A DNA stretch of 6,845 nt from an uncultured Dysosmobacter sp. (GCA_934597465.1 CAKTSC010000074.1:1-6845), one strand, 5' to 3'; positions 1 through 6,218 are shown, counted from the first letter of the stretch. The notes: generated from the sequence alone by a model not told the origin. Translations and numbers: made by a program.

Positions 1-1925
1 TCCGCCAGCTCGTCGATGACCACCACCACGCTTGGCAGGTGCTCCAGCTCGTCTGTGGTCTTGGCCAGGGCATTGTAGCCTGCAAGGTCCTTCACATTGT
101 GCTCGGAGAAGAGCTTGTAGCGCTTCATCATCTCAAACACCGCCCACTGCAGGGCGCCGGCGGCCTTCTTGGGGTCCGTCACCACCGGGATCAGCAGGTG
201 GGGGATGCCGTTGTAGGGGGCCAGCTCCACCATCTTGGGGTCCACCATGATGAAGCGGACATCCTCCGGCGAGGACTTGTAGAGCAGACTCACGATGAGG
301 GAGTTGGTGCAGACGGACTTGCCGGAGCCGGTGGTACCGGCGATGAGCACGTGGGGCAGCTTCGCGATGTTGCCGATGATGCACTTGCCGGAGATGTCCT
401 TGCCCAGGGCGAAGGCCACCTTGGAGGGGTTCTCCGTGAAGTCCCGGGTCTCCAGCACGTCCCGGATGAGGACGCTGGTGACCTGCTTGTTGGGGACCTC
501 GATGCCCACCACAGAGATCTTCTCCGGGATGGGGGCGATGCGCACGCCGGTGGCCCCCAGGGCCAGGGCGATATCGTCGGCCAGGTTGGTGATCTTGCTG
601 AGCTTCACGCCCTGATCCAGCACGAACTCGTAGCGGGTGACGGAGGGGCCGTGGACAACGTCCCCGGCGGTGGCGTCCACGCCGAAGCTCGACAGGGTCT
701 CGGCCAGGCGGCGGGAGTTGTTCCGGAGCTCCGCCCCGGCCTCGGCCACGTTGCCGCCGGGGTTCTCGTTCAAGAGCGTGATGGGCGGGAACTGGTAGAC
801 GTCTTCCTCCGCTGCCTTCCGCTCCTCGATCTCCTGGGTGACGGCGGCAGCGGCGTTCTGCACCTCTGCCGCGGCGGTCTGCTTCTCCCGCCGGGGCGCG
901 GGCTCCGGAGACGGGGCGGGCTGGGGGGCAGGAGCAGGCTCGGGGGCGGGGGTGTGCGTCGGAGTGGGAGCGGGAACCGGGGCGGGCTGAGGGGCGGGCT
1001 CCGGCCCGGCCTTCGCCGCCGGGGCGCTCTCCTCCGCCAAGACCTGATCCGGCGTGGGCTGCTGGGCGGATTTGGGGCGGAAGAAGCCGCCGAAGAGGCC
1101 CTTTTTCTTCTCCGGCTGGGGGCTCTCCTCCTCCGGCGGAGCGGGCTTGCGGCGGGCCGTCACCGGCTCGTCGTCCAGGGGGAAGTCGATCTGCACCTTC
1201 CCCTCCGTGCGGCGGCGGGGCTGGGGCTCGATGGGCGTCAGGCGGACGCCCTTGCCCTCCTGGGCCTTGCCGCCCTTCCGGGCGGGGCGCTCCTCCTCCG
1301 GCTCCTCCTCATACTGGGGGCGGCTGCGGTTTTTCTCGATGAGGGCCCCCAGGGTCAGCCGCAGGGCGATCATCAGCAGCACCACAAGGATGGCGGTGAA
1401 GAGGATCAGGGAGGCCACCCGGGAGAAGACCGCCACCGATCCCACCGCCAGCGCCCCGGAGAGGACGCCGCCGGAGGTCATGGCAAGGCCGCTGCTCCAG
1501 AGCACCTTCAGGATCCCCACGCCGGAGGTGAACTCCAGCTTGCAGGCCACCATGTGGGCCAGGGATCCGGCGAAGAGGGGAATCAGCATGGCACAGGTGA
1601 CCCGCAGCCGCACGGGCCGCCCGTGGTGGCAGAAGAGGATCAGGGCGGAGCCCAGCATGGCCGGGGCCATGAGGTAGTACCCATAGCCGAAGAGCCCCTT
1701 CACCAGCATGGCGAGCCAGTCGATGAAGATGGCCTTCCCCCCGAAGTAGCTGACGGTGAGGCACAGCGTCAAAAGGCACAGGACGCCGCCCCAGACCTCC
1801 CGCCGGATGGGCTTTTTCTGGGGCGGGGCGCTCTTGCGCCCGCCGGAGCGGGAGGACGTGCTCCCGGAACGGGAGCTCCCGCTCCGGGAACCGCCGGAAC
1901 TGCTTTTCTTTTGCGTCGCTGCCAT
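1..1925 (-). CDS. ftsK: DNA translocase FtsK/SpoIIIE (3' end beyond window)
   Basis: This is a membrane-anchored ATPase that pumps double-stranded DNA through the division or sporulation septum. I translated 641 codons by hand and met no stop; the frame leaves the window at base 1. Residues 1-40 are a Ser/Gly/Arg/Lys-rich cytoplasmic start. Residues about 44-195 hold four or five hydrophobic segments. Residues about 200-375 form a charged linker, including a Pro-Ala stretch at 307-345 with proline at nearly every second position. The FtsK alpha domain begins near 377. The ATPase core has Walker A GTTGSGKS at 530-537 and Walker B VVVVIDE ending near 639. The end of the motor and any DNA-reading gamma domain are missing only because the window stops. 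ATG at 1925 is preceded by GGGAGGT with a 6-nt spacer, and uppP ends 25 nt upstream, so the two are probably cotranscribed. Sequence alone does not separate a vegetative FtsK from a sporulation SpoIIIE role. Confidence 0.96.
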   Translation of the reverse strand, partial: MAATQKKSSSGGSRSGSSRSGSTSSRSGGRKSAPPQKKPIRREVWGGVLCLLTLCLTVSYFGGKAIFIDWLAMLVKGLFGYGYYLMAPAMLGSALILFCHHGRPVRLRVTCAMLIPLFAGSLAHMVACKLEFTSGVGILKVLWSSGLAMTSGGVLSGALAVGSVAVFSRVASLILFTAILVVLLMIALRLTLGALIEKNRSRPQYEEEPEEERPARKGGKAQEGKGVRLTPIEPQPRRRTEGKVQIDFPLDDEPVTARRKPAPPEEESPQPEKKKGLFGGFFRPKSAQQPTPDQVLAEESAPAAKAGPEPAPQPAPVPAPTPTHTPAPEPAPAPQPAPSPEPAPRREKQTAAAEVQNAAAAVTQEIEERKAAEEDVYQFPPITLLNENPGGNVAEAGAELRNNSRRLAETLSSFGVDATAGDVVHGPSVTRYEFVLDQGVKLSKITNLADDIALALGATGVRIAPIPEKISVVGIEVPNKQVTSVLIRDVLETRDFTENPSKVAFALGKDISGKCIIGNIAKLPHVLIAGTTGSGKSVCTNSLIVSLLYKSSPEDVRFIMVDPKMVELAPYNGIPHLLIPVVTDPKKAAGALQWAVFEMMKRYKLFSEHNVKDLAGYNALAKTTDELEHLPSVVVVIDELA

Positions 1926-1931
1926 GGAGGC

Positions 1932-1938
1932 ACCTCCC
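1932..1938 (-). promoter_or_regulatory. Ribosome binding site of ftsK
   Basis: GGGAGGT on the minus strand lies 6 nt before the ATG at 1925 and fixes that start. The spacer ends in CCTCC, which is complementary to the Shine-Dalgarno core. Confidence 0.8.
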
Positions 1939-1950
1939 GGTTATGTAGTG

Positions 1951-2790
1951 TTAGGACGCGTGGGTGAGCTTCAGGATCAGGGTCAGCAGACCCACGGCCC
2001 AGCAGTAGTAGGCGAACCAGCCGAAGCGGCCCCGGTTCGCGATCATCTTCAAAAGGCGGATACAGGCGTAGCCGGAGACAGCGGCCACCAGCACGCCCAC
2101 AAGGTAGACCGGAAGCTGCCCCCAGTCCACCCCGGCGTCCAGGGCGTCCTTGATGGAGAGGATGTTGGCTCCCAGCACCGCCGGGATGGAGAGGATGAAG
2201 GAGAAGCGCACGGCGAACTTCCGCTCAAAGCCCATAAGGCAGCCGGTGGTGATGGTGGTGCCGGAGCGGGAGAGGCCGGGGCAGGTGGCGATGGCCTGGG
2301 AGATACCCACGATGAGGGCGTCCGTCATCCGGGCGCTGCGCTCCTTCTTCCGGCCCTTCTTCACCCGGTCGCTGAAAAAGAGCAGGAAGCCCGTGAGGAT
2401 CAAGGCCGCCGCCACCACGTAGAGGTTGCCGGAGAGGCCCTCGATCCGATCCTTGAAGGGCAGCACCGCGAAGAGGGGCAGCGTGCCCACGATGACCAGC
2501 AGGATCATCCGCCGGGCCGGAGGCAGGGGCGAGGGAGTGGAGTGATGGGCGATGTCCCCGATGCCCCGAAAGAACTCCAGGATCATGTCCCGGATCTCCG
2601 GCCAGTAGGCAACGAAGACCGCCACCAGCGTGCCCAGGTGCAGCAGGACGTCAAAGAACCGGGGGATGTTCTCCGCCCCGTCCATGTTGAGAAGCTGGCT
2701 GGCAATGGCCAGGTGGCCGGAGCTGGAGATGGGCAGGAACTCCGTCACGCCCTGGACAAGGCCCAGCAGGATGGATGTAAGGAAAGACAT
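1951..2790 (-). CDS. uppP: Undecaprenyl-diphosphate phosphatase (UppP/BacA)
   Basis: This integral membrane enzyme removes one phosphate from undecaprenyl diphosphate. It regenerates the lipid carrier for peptidoglycan and other wall polymers, and in this family it confers bacitracin tolerance. From ATG at 2790 the product is 279 residues, the usual size. Family signatures are clear: QGVTEFLPISSSGHL at 13-27 (first catalytic region) and PGLSRSGTT at 171-179 (second region with the essential Ser/Arg), followed by GFERKFAVRFSF. Hydrophobic segments fill most of the protein, with a basic cytoplasmic loop at about 142-154. A GTG in frame at 2799 would add three residues, but GGGAG at 2801-2805 leaves only 1 nt before GTG and 10 nt before ATG, so I prefer ATG. 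The gene has its own promoter near 2873 and runs into ftsK after 25 nt with no terminator between them. Confidence 0.97.
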   Translation of the reverse strand: MSFLTSILLGLVQGVTEFLPISSSGHLAIASQLLNMDGAENIPRFFDVLLHLGTLVAVFVAYWPEIRDMILEFFRGIGDIAHHSTPSPLPPARRMILLVIVGTLPLFAVLPFKDRIEGLSGNLYVVAAALILTGFLLFFSDRVKKGRKKERSARMTDALIVGISQAIATCPGLSRSGTTITTGCLMGFERKFAVRFSFILSIPAVLGANILSIKDALDAGVDWGQLPVYLVGVLVAAVSGYACIRLLKMIANRGRFGWFAYYCWAVGLLTLILKLTHAS

Positions 2791-2800
2791 GGCTTCCACG

Positions 2801-2805
2801 CTCCC
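2801..2805 (-). promoter_or_regulatory. Ribosome binding site of uppP (decides the start)
   Basis: GGGAG on the minus strand lies 10 nt before the ATG at 2790 but only 1 nt before the alternative GTG at 2799. This favours the ATG. Confidence 0.65.
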
Positions 2806-2818
2806 GATTCTGGATTTT

Positions 2819-2856
2819 CCGGCGGCAGGCCCCGCCGGCGGCTTCCCCGCGGGGAA
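2819..2856 (-). other. Two GC-rich hairpins in the uppP leader
   Basis: Within the predicted uppP leader of about 75 nt, bases 2843-2856 form a 14-base palindrome that can fold as a 5-bp stem with a CGCG loop. Bases 2819-2825 pair perfectly with 2832-2838 (7 bp, 6-nt loop). On the minus strand the second stem is followed by A's, not T's, so it is not a classical terminator. Both hairpins lie between the predicted transcription start and the ribosome binding site. Confidence 0.5.
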
Positions 2857-2872
2857 ATACCGTAGATAGATT

Positions 2873-2898
2873 ATTATAGCACAGGCAAAGGGAGAATA
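2873..2898 (-). promoter_or_regulatory. Extended -10 promoter for uppP-ftsK
   Basis: The minus strand carries a perfect TATAAT (2873-2878) preceded by TGTGC, an extended -10 of the TRTGn type. The -35 is weak: the best match is CTGGTA, about 18 nt upstream, with 3 of 6 consensus bases. The expected transcription start is near 2866, giving a leader of about 75 nt. This lies in the 144-nt gap after the transporter gene and would serve uppP and probably ftsK. Confidence 0.75.
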
Positions 2899-2913
2899 CC
2901 AGAGAGAATTGCG

Positions 2914-2933
2914 GCGCTTCTCCCCCCAAGCGC
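2914..2933 (-). terminator. Weak hairpin just after the transporter stop
   Basis: GCGCTT (2928-2933 on the minus strand) can pair with AAGCGC (2914-2919) around an 8-nt loop, starting 2 nt after the transporter stop codon. Only a broken CT-rich tract follows. It may be a poor terminator or 3' end stabiliser, and read-through into uppP is plausible. Confidence 0.3.
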
Positions 2934-2934
2934 G

Positions 2935-3936
2935 TCAGCTCTTCCCTCCGCCGAGGCCCAGGTGGGGGTGGCGGTGGGTCTCCCCGCCGAAATGCCGGTG
3001 GGGGTGGGTGTGCGTCACCGGATAGAGTCGGCCGTCCGCCCCCCGCACCAGGTGGGTGTGGGGATGGGCGTGTTCCTGGGAAAGGGTGTCCGCCGTGGCA
3101 AGGCCCACACCCAGAAGCATCCCCGGCAAGGCGGCGAAATACCCCGGCCCCAGCCGCTCCCGCAGCAGAAGCAGGGCCAGGAGGGAGCCCACGAAGGGGT
3201 TCACGGAGTAGTAGGCGCTGGTGCGGGCGGCGCCCAGTTCCCGCTGGGCCCGGACGTAGAGGAAGATGCTGAGACCGTAAGAGACGAAGCCCAGGGCCAT
3301 CACCCGCAGGGCGATATCCGGGGGTGGCAGGCTCTCCCCCGCCAGGCGGGCCAGGCACAGGGAGCCGCCGCCGGAGAAAAAGCCCTTCAGGATCACGATC
3401 TCCCGGGCGCTCTTACCGGAGATCCGCCGGGTGCAGTTATTCTCCAGTCCCCAGCAGCAGGCCGCCCCCAGCACCAGGAGGGACGCCGCCGAGAAGCGCA
3501 GGCTCTCCGCCCCCTGGAAGGAGAGGATGCCGCAGGAGAGGGTGATGCAGCCAAGGGCCGCCCAGAGCATCCGGCTGACCTTCTCCCGGAAGAGGATGAG
3601 GGCGAAGAGGGCCGTCGCCACGATCTCAAAGTTCCCCAGGAGGGACGCGCTGGCGGCTTCGCCGCCCCGGAGCCCCAGCATCAGGAGGACGGGGGCCGCG
3701 ATGTCCAGCAGGATCATGCCGAGAGTCGGGGCCAGATCCTCCCGGCCCAGCCGGGGGGCGCCGTCCCGGCGGAGGAGGGAGAAAAGCCTCATCCCCACGC
3801 CGGCCCCCAGGTAGAGGAGCCCCGCCATGGTGAGGGAGCCCACCTGCCCCAAAAGCAGCTTGGAAAAGGGCAGATTCACGGCGTACAGCACCGCCGCCAG
3901 CAGCGCCAGCGCCACCGCCTGAAGCCGTTTTCCCAT
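2935..3936 (-). CDS. DMT/EamA-family membrane transporter with His-rich C-terminal tail
   Basis: This is a 333-residue membrane protein of the drug/metabolite transporter superfamily. About ten hydrophobic segments spread over residues 5-285 in two halves fit the EamA duplicated five-helix fold. Typical pieces are FEIVATALFALILFREK at 103-119 and the second-half counterpart SAYYSVNPFVGSLLALLLLRE at 240-260. The substrate cannot be read from the sequence; members move amino acids, nucleotides, sugars or other small metabolites. After the last helix, a soluble tail carries 11 histidines at 289-325 in three clusters (HAHPHTH, HTHPHRH, HRHPH), all spaced one residue apart. Such a tail suggests transition-metal binding (inference). 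ATG at 3936 follows GGGGAGG with an 8-nt spacer. The gene sits between the rnc terminator and the uppP promoter and has its own promoter, so it is probably monocistronic. Confidence 0.9.
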   Translation of the reverse strand: MGKRLQAVALALLAAVLYAVNLPFSKLLLGQVGSLTMAGLLYLGAGVGMRLFSLLRRDGAPRLGREDLAPTLGMILLDIAAPVLLMLGLRGGEAASASLLGNFEIVATALFALILFREKVSRMLWAALGCITLSCGILSFQGAESLRFSAASLLVLGAACCWGLENNCTRRISGKSAREIVILKGFFSGGGSLCLARLAGESLPPPDIALRVMALGFVSYGLSIFLYVRAQRELGAARTSAYYSVNPFVGSLLALLLLRERLGPGYFAALPGMLLGVGLATADTLSQEHAHPHTHLVRGADGRLYPVTHTHPHRHFGGETHRHPHLGLGGGKS

Positions 3937-3944
3937 GGCCGCTC

Positions 3945-3951
3945 CCTCCCC
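3945..3951 (-). promoter_or_regulatory. Ribosome binding site of the transporter gene
   Basis: GGGGAGG on the minus strand lies 8 nt before the ATG at 3936. It supports this start over in-frame internal alternatives. Confidence 0.75.
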
Positions 3952-3968
3952 TTTTCCAGCTTTCTTCC

Positions 3969-3997
3969 ATCATAGCACAGCCTTCCCCGCTCCGCAA
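3969..3997 (-). promoter_or_regulatory. SigA-type promoter of the transporter gene
   Basis: On the minus strand the -35 candidate is TTGCGG (3992-3997), then a 17-nt spacer, then the -10 TATGAT (3969-3974). The -10 is preceded by TGTGC, an extended -10. The -35 begins 2 nt past the terminator stem of the preceding rnc unit. The predicted leader is only about 25 nt. Confidence 0.72.
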
Positions 3998-3998
3998 C

Positions 3999-4040
3999 AG
4001 AAAACGGGGGCCCGTCCAGCAGGACGGGCCCCCGTTTTCT
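3999..4040 (-). terminator. Strong intrinsic terminator after rnc
   Basis: Bases 3999-4017 are the perfect reverse complement of 4022-4040: a 19-bp stem with a 4-nt loop. The stem has a GC-rich core (CGGGGGCCCGTCC) flanked by AAAA on one side and TTTT on the other, so it could work in either direction. It begins 8 nt after the rnc stop codon, which marks it as the end of the acpP-rnc transcript. No plus-strand gene is present to use the other direction. Confidence 0.9.
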
Positions 4041-4048
4041 CGGAAGCG

Positions 4049-4735
4049 TCAGTTTCCGGCGAAATGCATCTCCAGTGCGGACGCGGCGGCGGACTGCTCC
4101 GCCTCCTTCTTGCTGTGGCCGCGGCCCCGGCCGATGAGCTGCCCGTTCAGCAGCACCTCCGCCAGGAAGGTCTTGTCGTGATCAGGGCCCTCCTCCCCGG
4201 CCATGCGGTAGCTGAGCTCCTGATGGGCCTGGCGCTGCACCAGCTCCTGCAGGGCGGTCTTGTAGTCCCGGCGGCGTTCCTCCACCGCCTCCTCCCGCTC
4301 GGCATCCAGCAGAACCCGGTGGATGAGGGCCGTGACCTCCTGGATGCCGCCGTCCAGGTAGACGGCGGCGAAGACCGCCTCGGTGGCGTCCGCCAGGATG
4401 GAACTGCGGGTGCGGCCGCCGCCTGCCTCCTCGCCCCGTCCCAGCTTCAGGTACTTCCCCAGCTCCAGCTTCTGGGCCACCTCGTAAAGGCTCTGCTCGC
4501 AGACCAGCGCCGCCCGGATGCGGGTGAGATCCCCCTCCGGCGCGTTGGGGTGCTGGTGGAACAGGAACTCCGCCGTCACAAAGCCCAGGACGGAGTCGCC
4601 CAGAAACTCCAGCCGCTCGTTGCTGAAGATCCCGCTCCCCCGGTGTTCGTTGACATAAGAACTGTGGCTCAGGGCCTCGTCCAGCAGCTTCCGGTTCCGG
4701 AAGCGGTAGGATAACTTCTGCTCCAGACCTTCCAT
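4049..4735 (-). CDS. rnc: Ribonuclease III
   Basis: This double-strand-specific endoribonuclease processes rRNA precursors and structured mRNAs in the cytoplasm, working as a dimer with Mg2+. From ATG at 4735 the product is 228 residues, the usual length. The signature NERLEFLGDSVL is at 39-50. By comparison with the E. coli enzyme, the acidic catalytic residues are E40, E43, D47, E67, D116 and E119, all present. A double-stranded-RNA-binding domain fills about 157-227, ending in the KKEAEQSAA helix. The frame stays open upstream, but that stretch overlaps acpP in another frame. An ATG at 4744 touches the ribosome binding site GAAAGG (4745-4750) with no spacer, whereas the ATG at 4735 has 9 nt, so the latter is chosen. 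The gene lies 52 nt after acpP and is followed by a strong terminator. Confidence 0.97.
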   Translation of the reverse strand: MEGLEQKLSYRFRNRKLLDEALSHSSYVNEHRGSGIFSNERLEFLGDSVLGFVTAEFLFHQHPNAPEGDLTRIRAALVCEQSLYEVAQKLELGKYLKLGRGEEAGGGRTRSSILADATEAVFAAVYLDGGIQEVTALIHRVLLDAEREEAVEERRRDYKTALQELVQRQAHQELSYRMAGEEGPDHDKTFLAEVLLNGQLIGRGRGHSKKEAEQSAAASALEMHFAGN

Positions 4736-4744
4736 AACTTCCAT

Positions 4745-4750
4745 CCTTTC
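4745..4750 (-). promoter_or_regulatory. Ribosome binding site of rnc (decides the start)
   Basis: GAAAGG on the minus strand directly abuts the ATG at 4744 but has a 9-nt spacer to the ATG at 4735. This supports the shorter protein, which lacks the three residues MEV. Confidence 0.65.
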
Positions 4751-4758
4751 AAAGGGAA

Positions 4759-4781
4759 AAGCCCCGCGCAGGGCGGGGCTT
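4759..4781 (-). terminator. Hairpin between acpP and rnc (attenuator or partial terminator)
   Basis: Bases 4759-4767 pair perfectly with 4773-4781 around a 5-nt loop (9 bp). On the minus strand the stem runs into TTTTCCCTTT. A further GGG/CCC pairing is possible across a TT bulge. It starts shortly after the acpP stop and ends about 9 nt before the rnc ribosome binding site. It could end part of the transcripts, protect the acpP 3' end, or be an RNase III cleavage target; these roles are inference. Confidence 0.55.
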
Positions 4782-4787
4782 CCCGTG

Positions 4788-5033
4788 TCAGTTCTGTTTC
4801 CCGGCGACGTAGCGCACGGCATCGCCCACGGTCTTGAGGGTGCCGAGCTCCTCCTCCTGCACCTCGCCGATGTCGAACTCCTCCTCCATGGCCATGACCA
4901 GCTCCACCAGATCCACGGAATCGGCGCCCAGATCCTCCTCAAAGGAGGAATCCATGCTGACCTCCTCGGGCTCAATGGCAAACTGCTCGGCCACCAGGTC
5001 TTGCATGGTATTGAAGATCTCTTCGTTCGTCAT
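4788..5033 (-). CDS. acpP: Acyl carrier protein
   Basis: This small acidic carrier holds growing fatty acyl chains on a 4'-phosphopantetheine arm and hands acyl groups to fatty-acid and phospholipid enzymes, including PlsX encoded just upstream. The product is 81 residues, normal for the family. The attachment site is Ser39 in GADSVDLVELVM (the DSL motif, here DSV), followed by the acidic helix MAMEEEFD. ATG at 5033 follows AGGGAG (5045-5050) with an 11-nt spacer. The frame remains open upstream to 5180, but that extension would begin within the promoter spacer and encodes no ACP sequence, so it is not used. A near-consensus promoter lies about 110 nt upstream, and rnc follows after 52 nt. 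Confidence 0.97.
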   Translation of the reverse strand: MTNEEIFNTMQDLVAEQFAIEPEEVSMDSSFEEDLGADSVDLVELVMAMEEEFDIGEVQEEELGTLKTVGDAVRYVAGKQN

Positions 5034-5063
5034 ACTCTTTTCAACTCCCTGTGATATCGCTCC

Positions 5064-5095
5064 CGGCGGACGGGCTCCCCGGCGGCTGTCCGCCG
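5064..5095 (-). promoter_or_regulatory. acpP leader with two mutually exclusive hairpins
   Basis: Bases 5088-5095 can pair with 5064-5071 (8 bp, 16-nt loop). The overlapping arm 5090-5095 can instead pair with 5080-5085 (6 bp, 4-nt loop). The two folds share one arm, so only one can form at a time. The longer fold ends 13 nt before the ribosome binding site at 5045-5050. The arrangement is read directly from the sequence; a regulatory role is inference, and GC-rich leaders produce such pairings by chance. Confidence 0.45.
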
Positions 5096-5144
5096 CGCTG
5101 GAAGGATCTCCCGCCGCTGGGGTTCCTTTCAAGATTGCAGGGTA

Positions 5145-5173
5145 ATCATACGGCATCCCCCGCCCTCTGTCAA
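5145..5173 (-). promoter_or_regulatory. Near-consensus SigA promoter of acpP-rnc
   Basis: The minus strand has a perfect -35 TTGACA (5168-5173), a 17-nt spacer and -10 TATGAT (5145-5150), so 11 of 12 consensus bases match. The expected transcription start is near 5138, giving a leader of about 105 nt. The -35 begins 10 nt after the plsX stop codon. No terminator separates plsX from it, so acpP can also be read from upstream. The strength of the promoter fits the high demand for ACP. Confidence 0.9.
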
Positions 5174-5183
5174 TACCCAAAAT

Positions 5184-6218
5184 TCAAGAAACGCCCTCGG
5201 TTTTGTCCAGCTTCATGCTGTCGATGTTCTCCTCGATGGCCCGGATGAAGCCGCTGTCGGCGAAATCCCGGGCCTGGCGGATGGCGCTGCGGATGGCCCG
5301 TGCGTCCGAGGAGCCGTGGGCCTTGATGACAGGCTTGGAGATGCCCAAAAACGCCGTGCCGCCCACCTCGCTGGGATCCAGCATGGCCTTGAACTTCCGG
5401 AGGCCGTCCTTCAGCAGGAGGGCCGCCAGCTTCGTTTTCGCGGAGGCCAGCAGCATCCCCTTCAGCTGGGAGCTGAGGAACTTGGCCGTGCCCTCGATGG
5501 ATTTCAGCATCACGTTCCCGGCGAAGCCGTCCGCCACGATGACATCCGCCTTGCCCTGCATGGCGTCCGAGGACTCGATGCTGCCGATGAAGCGGAGCCG
5601 CCCCTGGGCGTCCGCCGCCTTCAGGAGGGGCAGGGTCTCATGGCGGAGGGTATCGCCCTTCTCGTCCTCCGCCCCGATGTTCAGCAGGGCCACCCGGGGC
5701 TTCTCCACTCCCAGCACACGCTGGGCGTAGAAATTCCCCAGGTAGGCGAACTGTAGCAGATACTCCGGCGTACACTCGGCGTTGGCGCCGCAGTCGCAGA
5801 GCACCATCTGCCCACCCTTGCAGGGGATCTGGGGGGCCATGGCGGCCCGGCGGATGCCCCGGATGCGCTTGACCAGGAGCGTGGCCCCGGAGAGCAGGGC
5901 CCCCGTGGAACCGGCGGAGACGAAGGCGTCCCCCTCCCCGGCCTTCAGGAGCTGCAGGCCCACCGTCAGGGAGGAGTCCTTCTTCTGCTTGAAGGCGAAG
6001 GCCGGATCGTCGGACATGGTGACGACCTCGGTGGCGTTGCGGATCTCCACCCCCTGGGGCAGGGTCTTCTCCCCGCACTGCTCCAGGAAGCGGAGGATGT
6101 CCTCGCTGCGGCCCACCAGCAGGATGTCCACGCCGAAGTCCCGGTGGGCCTCCAGCGCCCCCTGCACGTTGCACAGCGGCGCGTTGTCGCCGCCCATGGC
6201 GTCTACGATGATCCTCAT
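5184..6218 (-). CDS. plsX: Phosphate acyltransferase PlsX
   Basis: This cytoplasmic, membrane-associated enzyme converts acyl-ACP and phosphate to acyl-phosphate, the acyl donor for PlsY in phosphatidic acid synthesis. The product is 344 residues, close to the usual 330-350. Family motifs run the full length: IVDAMGGDNAP at 4-14, SAGSTGALLSG at 101-111, DCGANAECTPEYLLQFA at 142-158, NIGAEDEKG at 180-188, DGFAGNVMLKSIEG at 230-243, and GGTAFLGISKPVIKAHGSSD at 286-305. ATG at 6218 overlaps the trmFO stop in an ATGA. A strong AAAGGAGG (6229-6236) with a 10-nt spacer lies inside the trmFO coding end, so the two are probably translationally coupled. acpP, which supplies its acyl-ACP substrate, comes next. 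No FapR-type operator was recognised nearby. Confidence 0.98.
   Translation of the reverse strand: MRIIVDAMGGDNAPLCNVQGALEAHRDFGVDILLVGRSEDILRFLEQCGEKTLPQGVEIRNATEVVTMSDDPAFAFKQKKDSSLTVGLQLLKAGEGDAFVSAGSTGALLSGATLLVKRIRGIRRAAMAPQIPCKGGQMVLCDCGANAECTPEYLLQFAYLGNFYAQRVLGVEKPRVALLNIGAEDEKGDTLRHETLPLLKAADAQGRLRFIGSIESSDAMQGKADVIVADGFAGNVMLKSIEGTAKFLSSQLKGMLLASAKTKLAALLLKDGLRKFKAMLDPSEVGGTAFLGISKPVIKAHGSSDARAIRSAIRQARDFADSGFIRAIEENIDSMKLDKTEGVS

Noticed and set aside
39..1967. A 642-codon open frame on the plus strand opposite ftsK
   Set aside because: It lies in the exact complementary codon register of ftsK. Its composition (Gly/Arg/His/Gln-rich, low complexity) is what GC-biased codons give when read backwards. 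The minus strand shows clear FtsK motifs.
2651..3358. A 235-codon minus-strand frame across the transporter/uppP junction
   Set aside because: It runs out of frame through both genes and is Pro/Gly/Arg-rich with no recognisable domain.
3999..4040. Possible mobile-element or attachment-site inverted repeat
   Set aside because: The 4-nt loop, A/T flanks and position 8 nt after the rnc stop fit a terminator. There is no transposase or integrase nearby.
1756..4714. Long plus-strand frames at 1756-2865, 2962-3975 and 3935-4714
   Set aside because: All are antisense to recognised genes (uppP, transporter, rnc). They have no family motifs and low-complexity Arg/Gly/Ala/Pro-rich products.
4736..4981. 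N-terminal extension of rnc into acpP
   Set aside because: It overlaps acpP out of frame, has Trp/Arg/Ser-rich shadow composition, and the ribosome binding site supports 4735.
5034..5180. N-terminal extension of acpP up to 5180
   Set aside because: The start would lie inside the promoter spacer upstream of the predicted transcription start, and the added residues have no ACP similarity.
5034..5183. FapR-type operator controlling plsX/acpP
   Set aside because: I saw no palindrome resembling the known FapR box in this gap; only the SigA promoter and GC-rich hairpins are visible.
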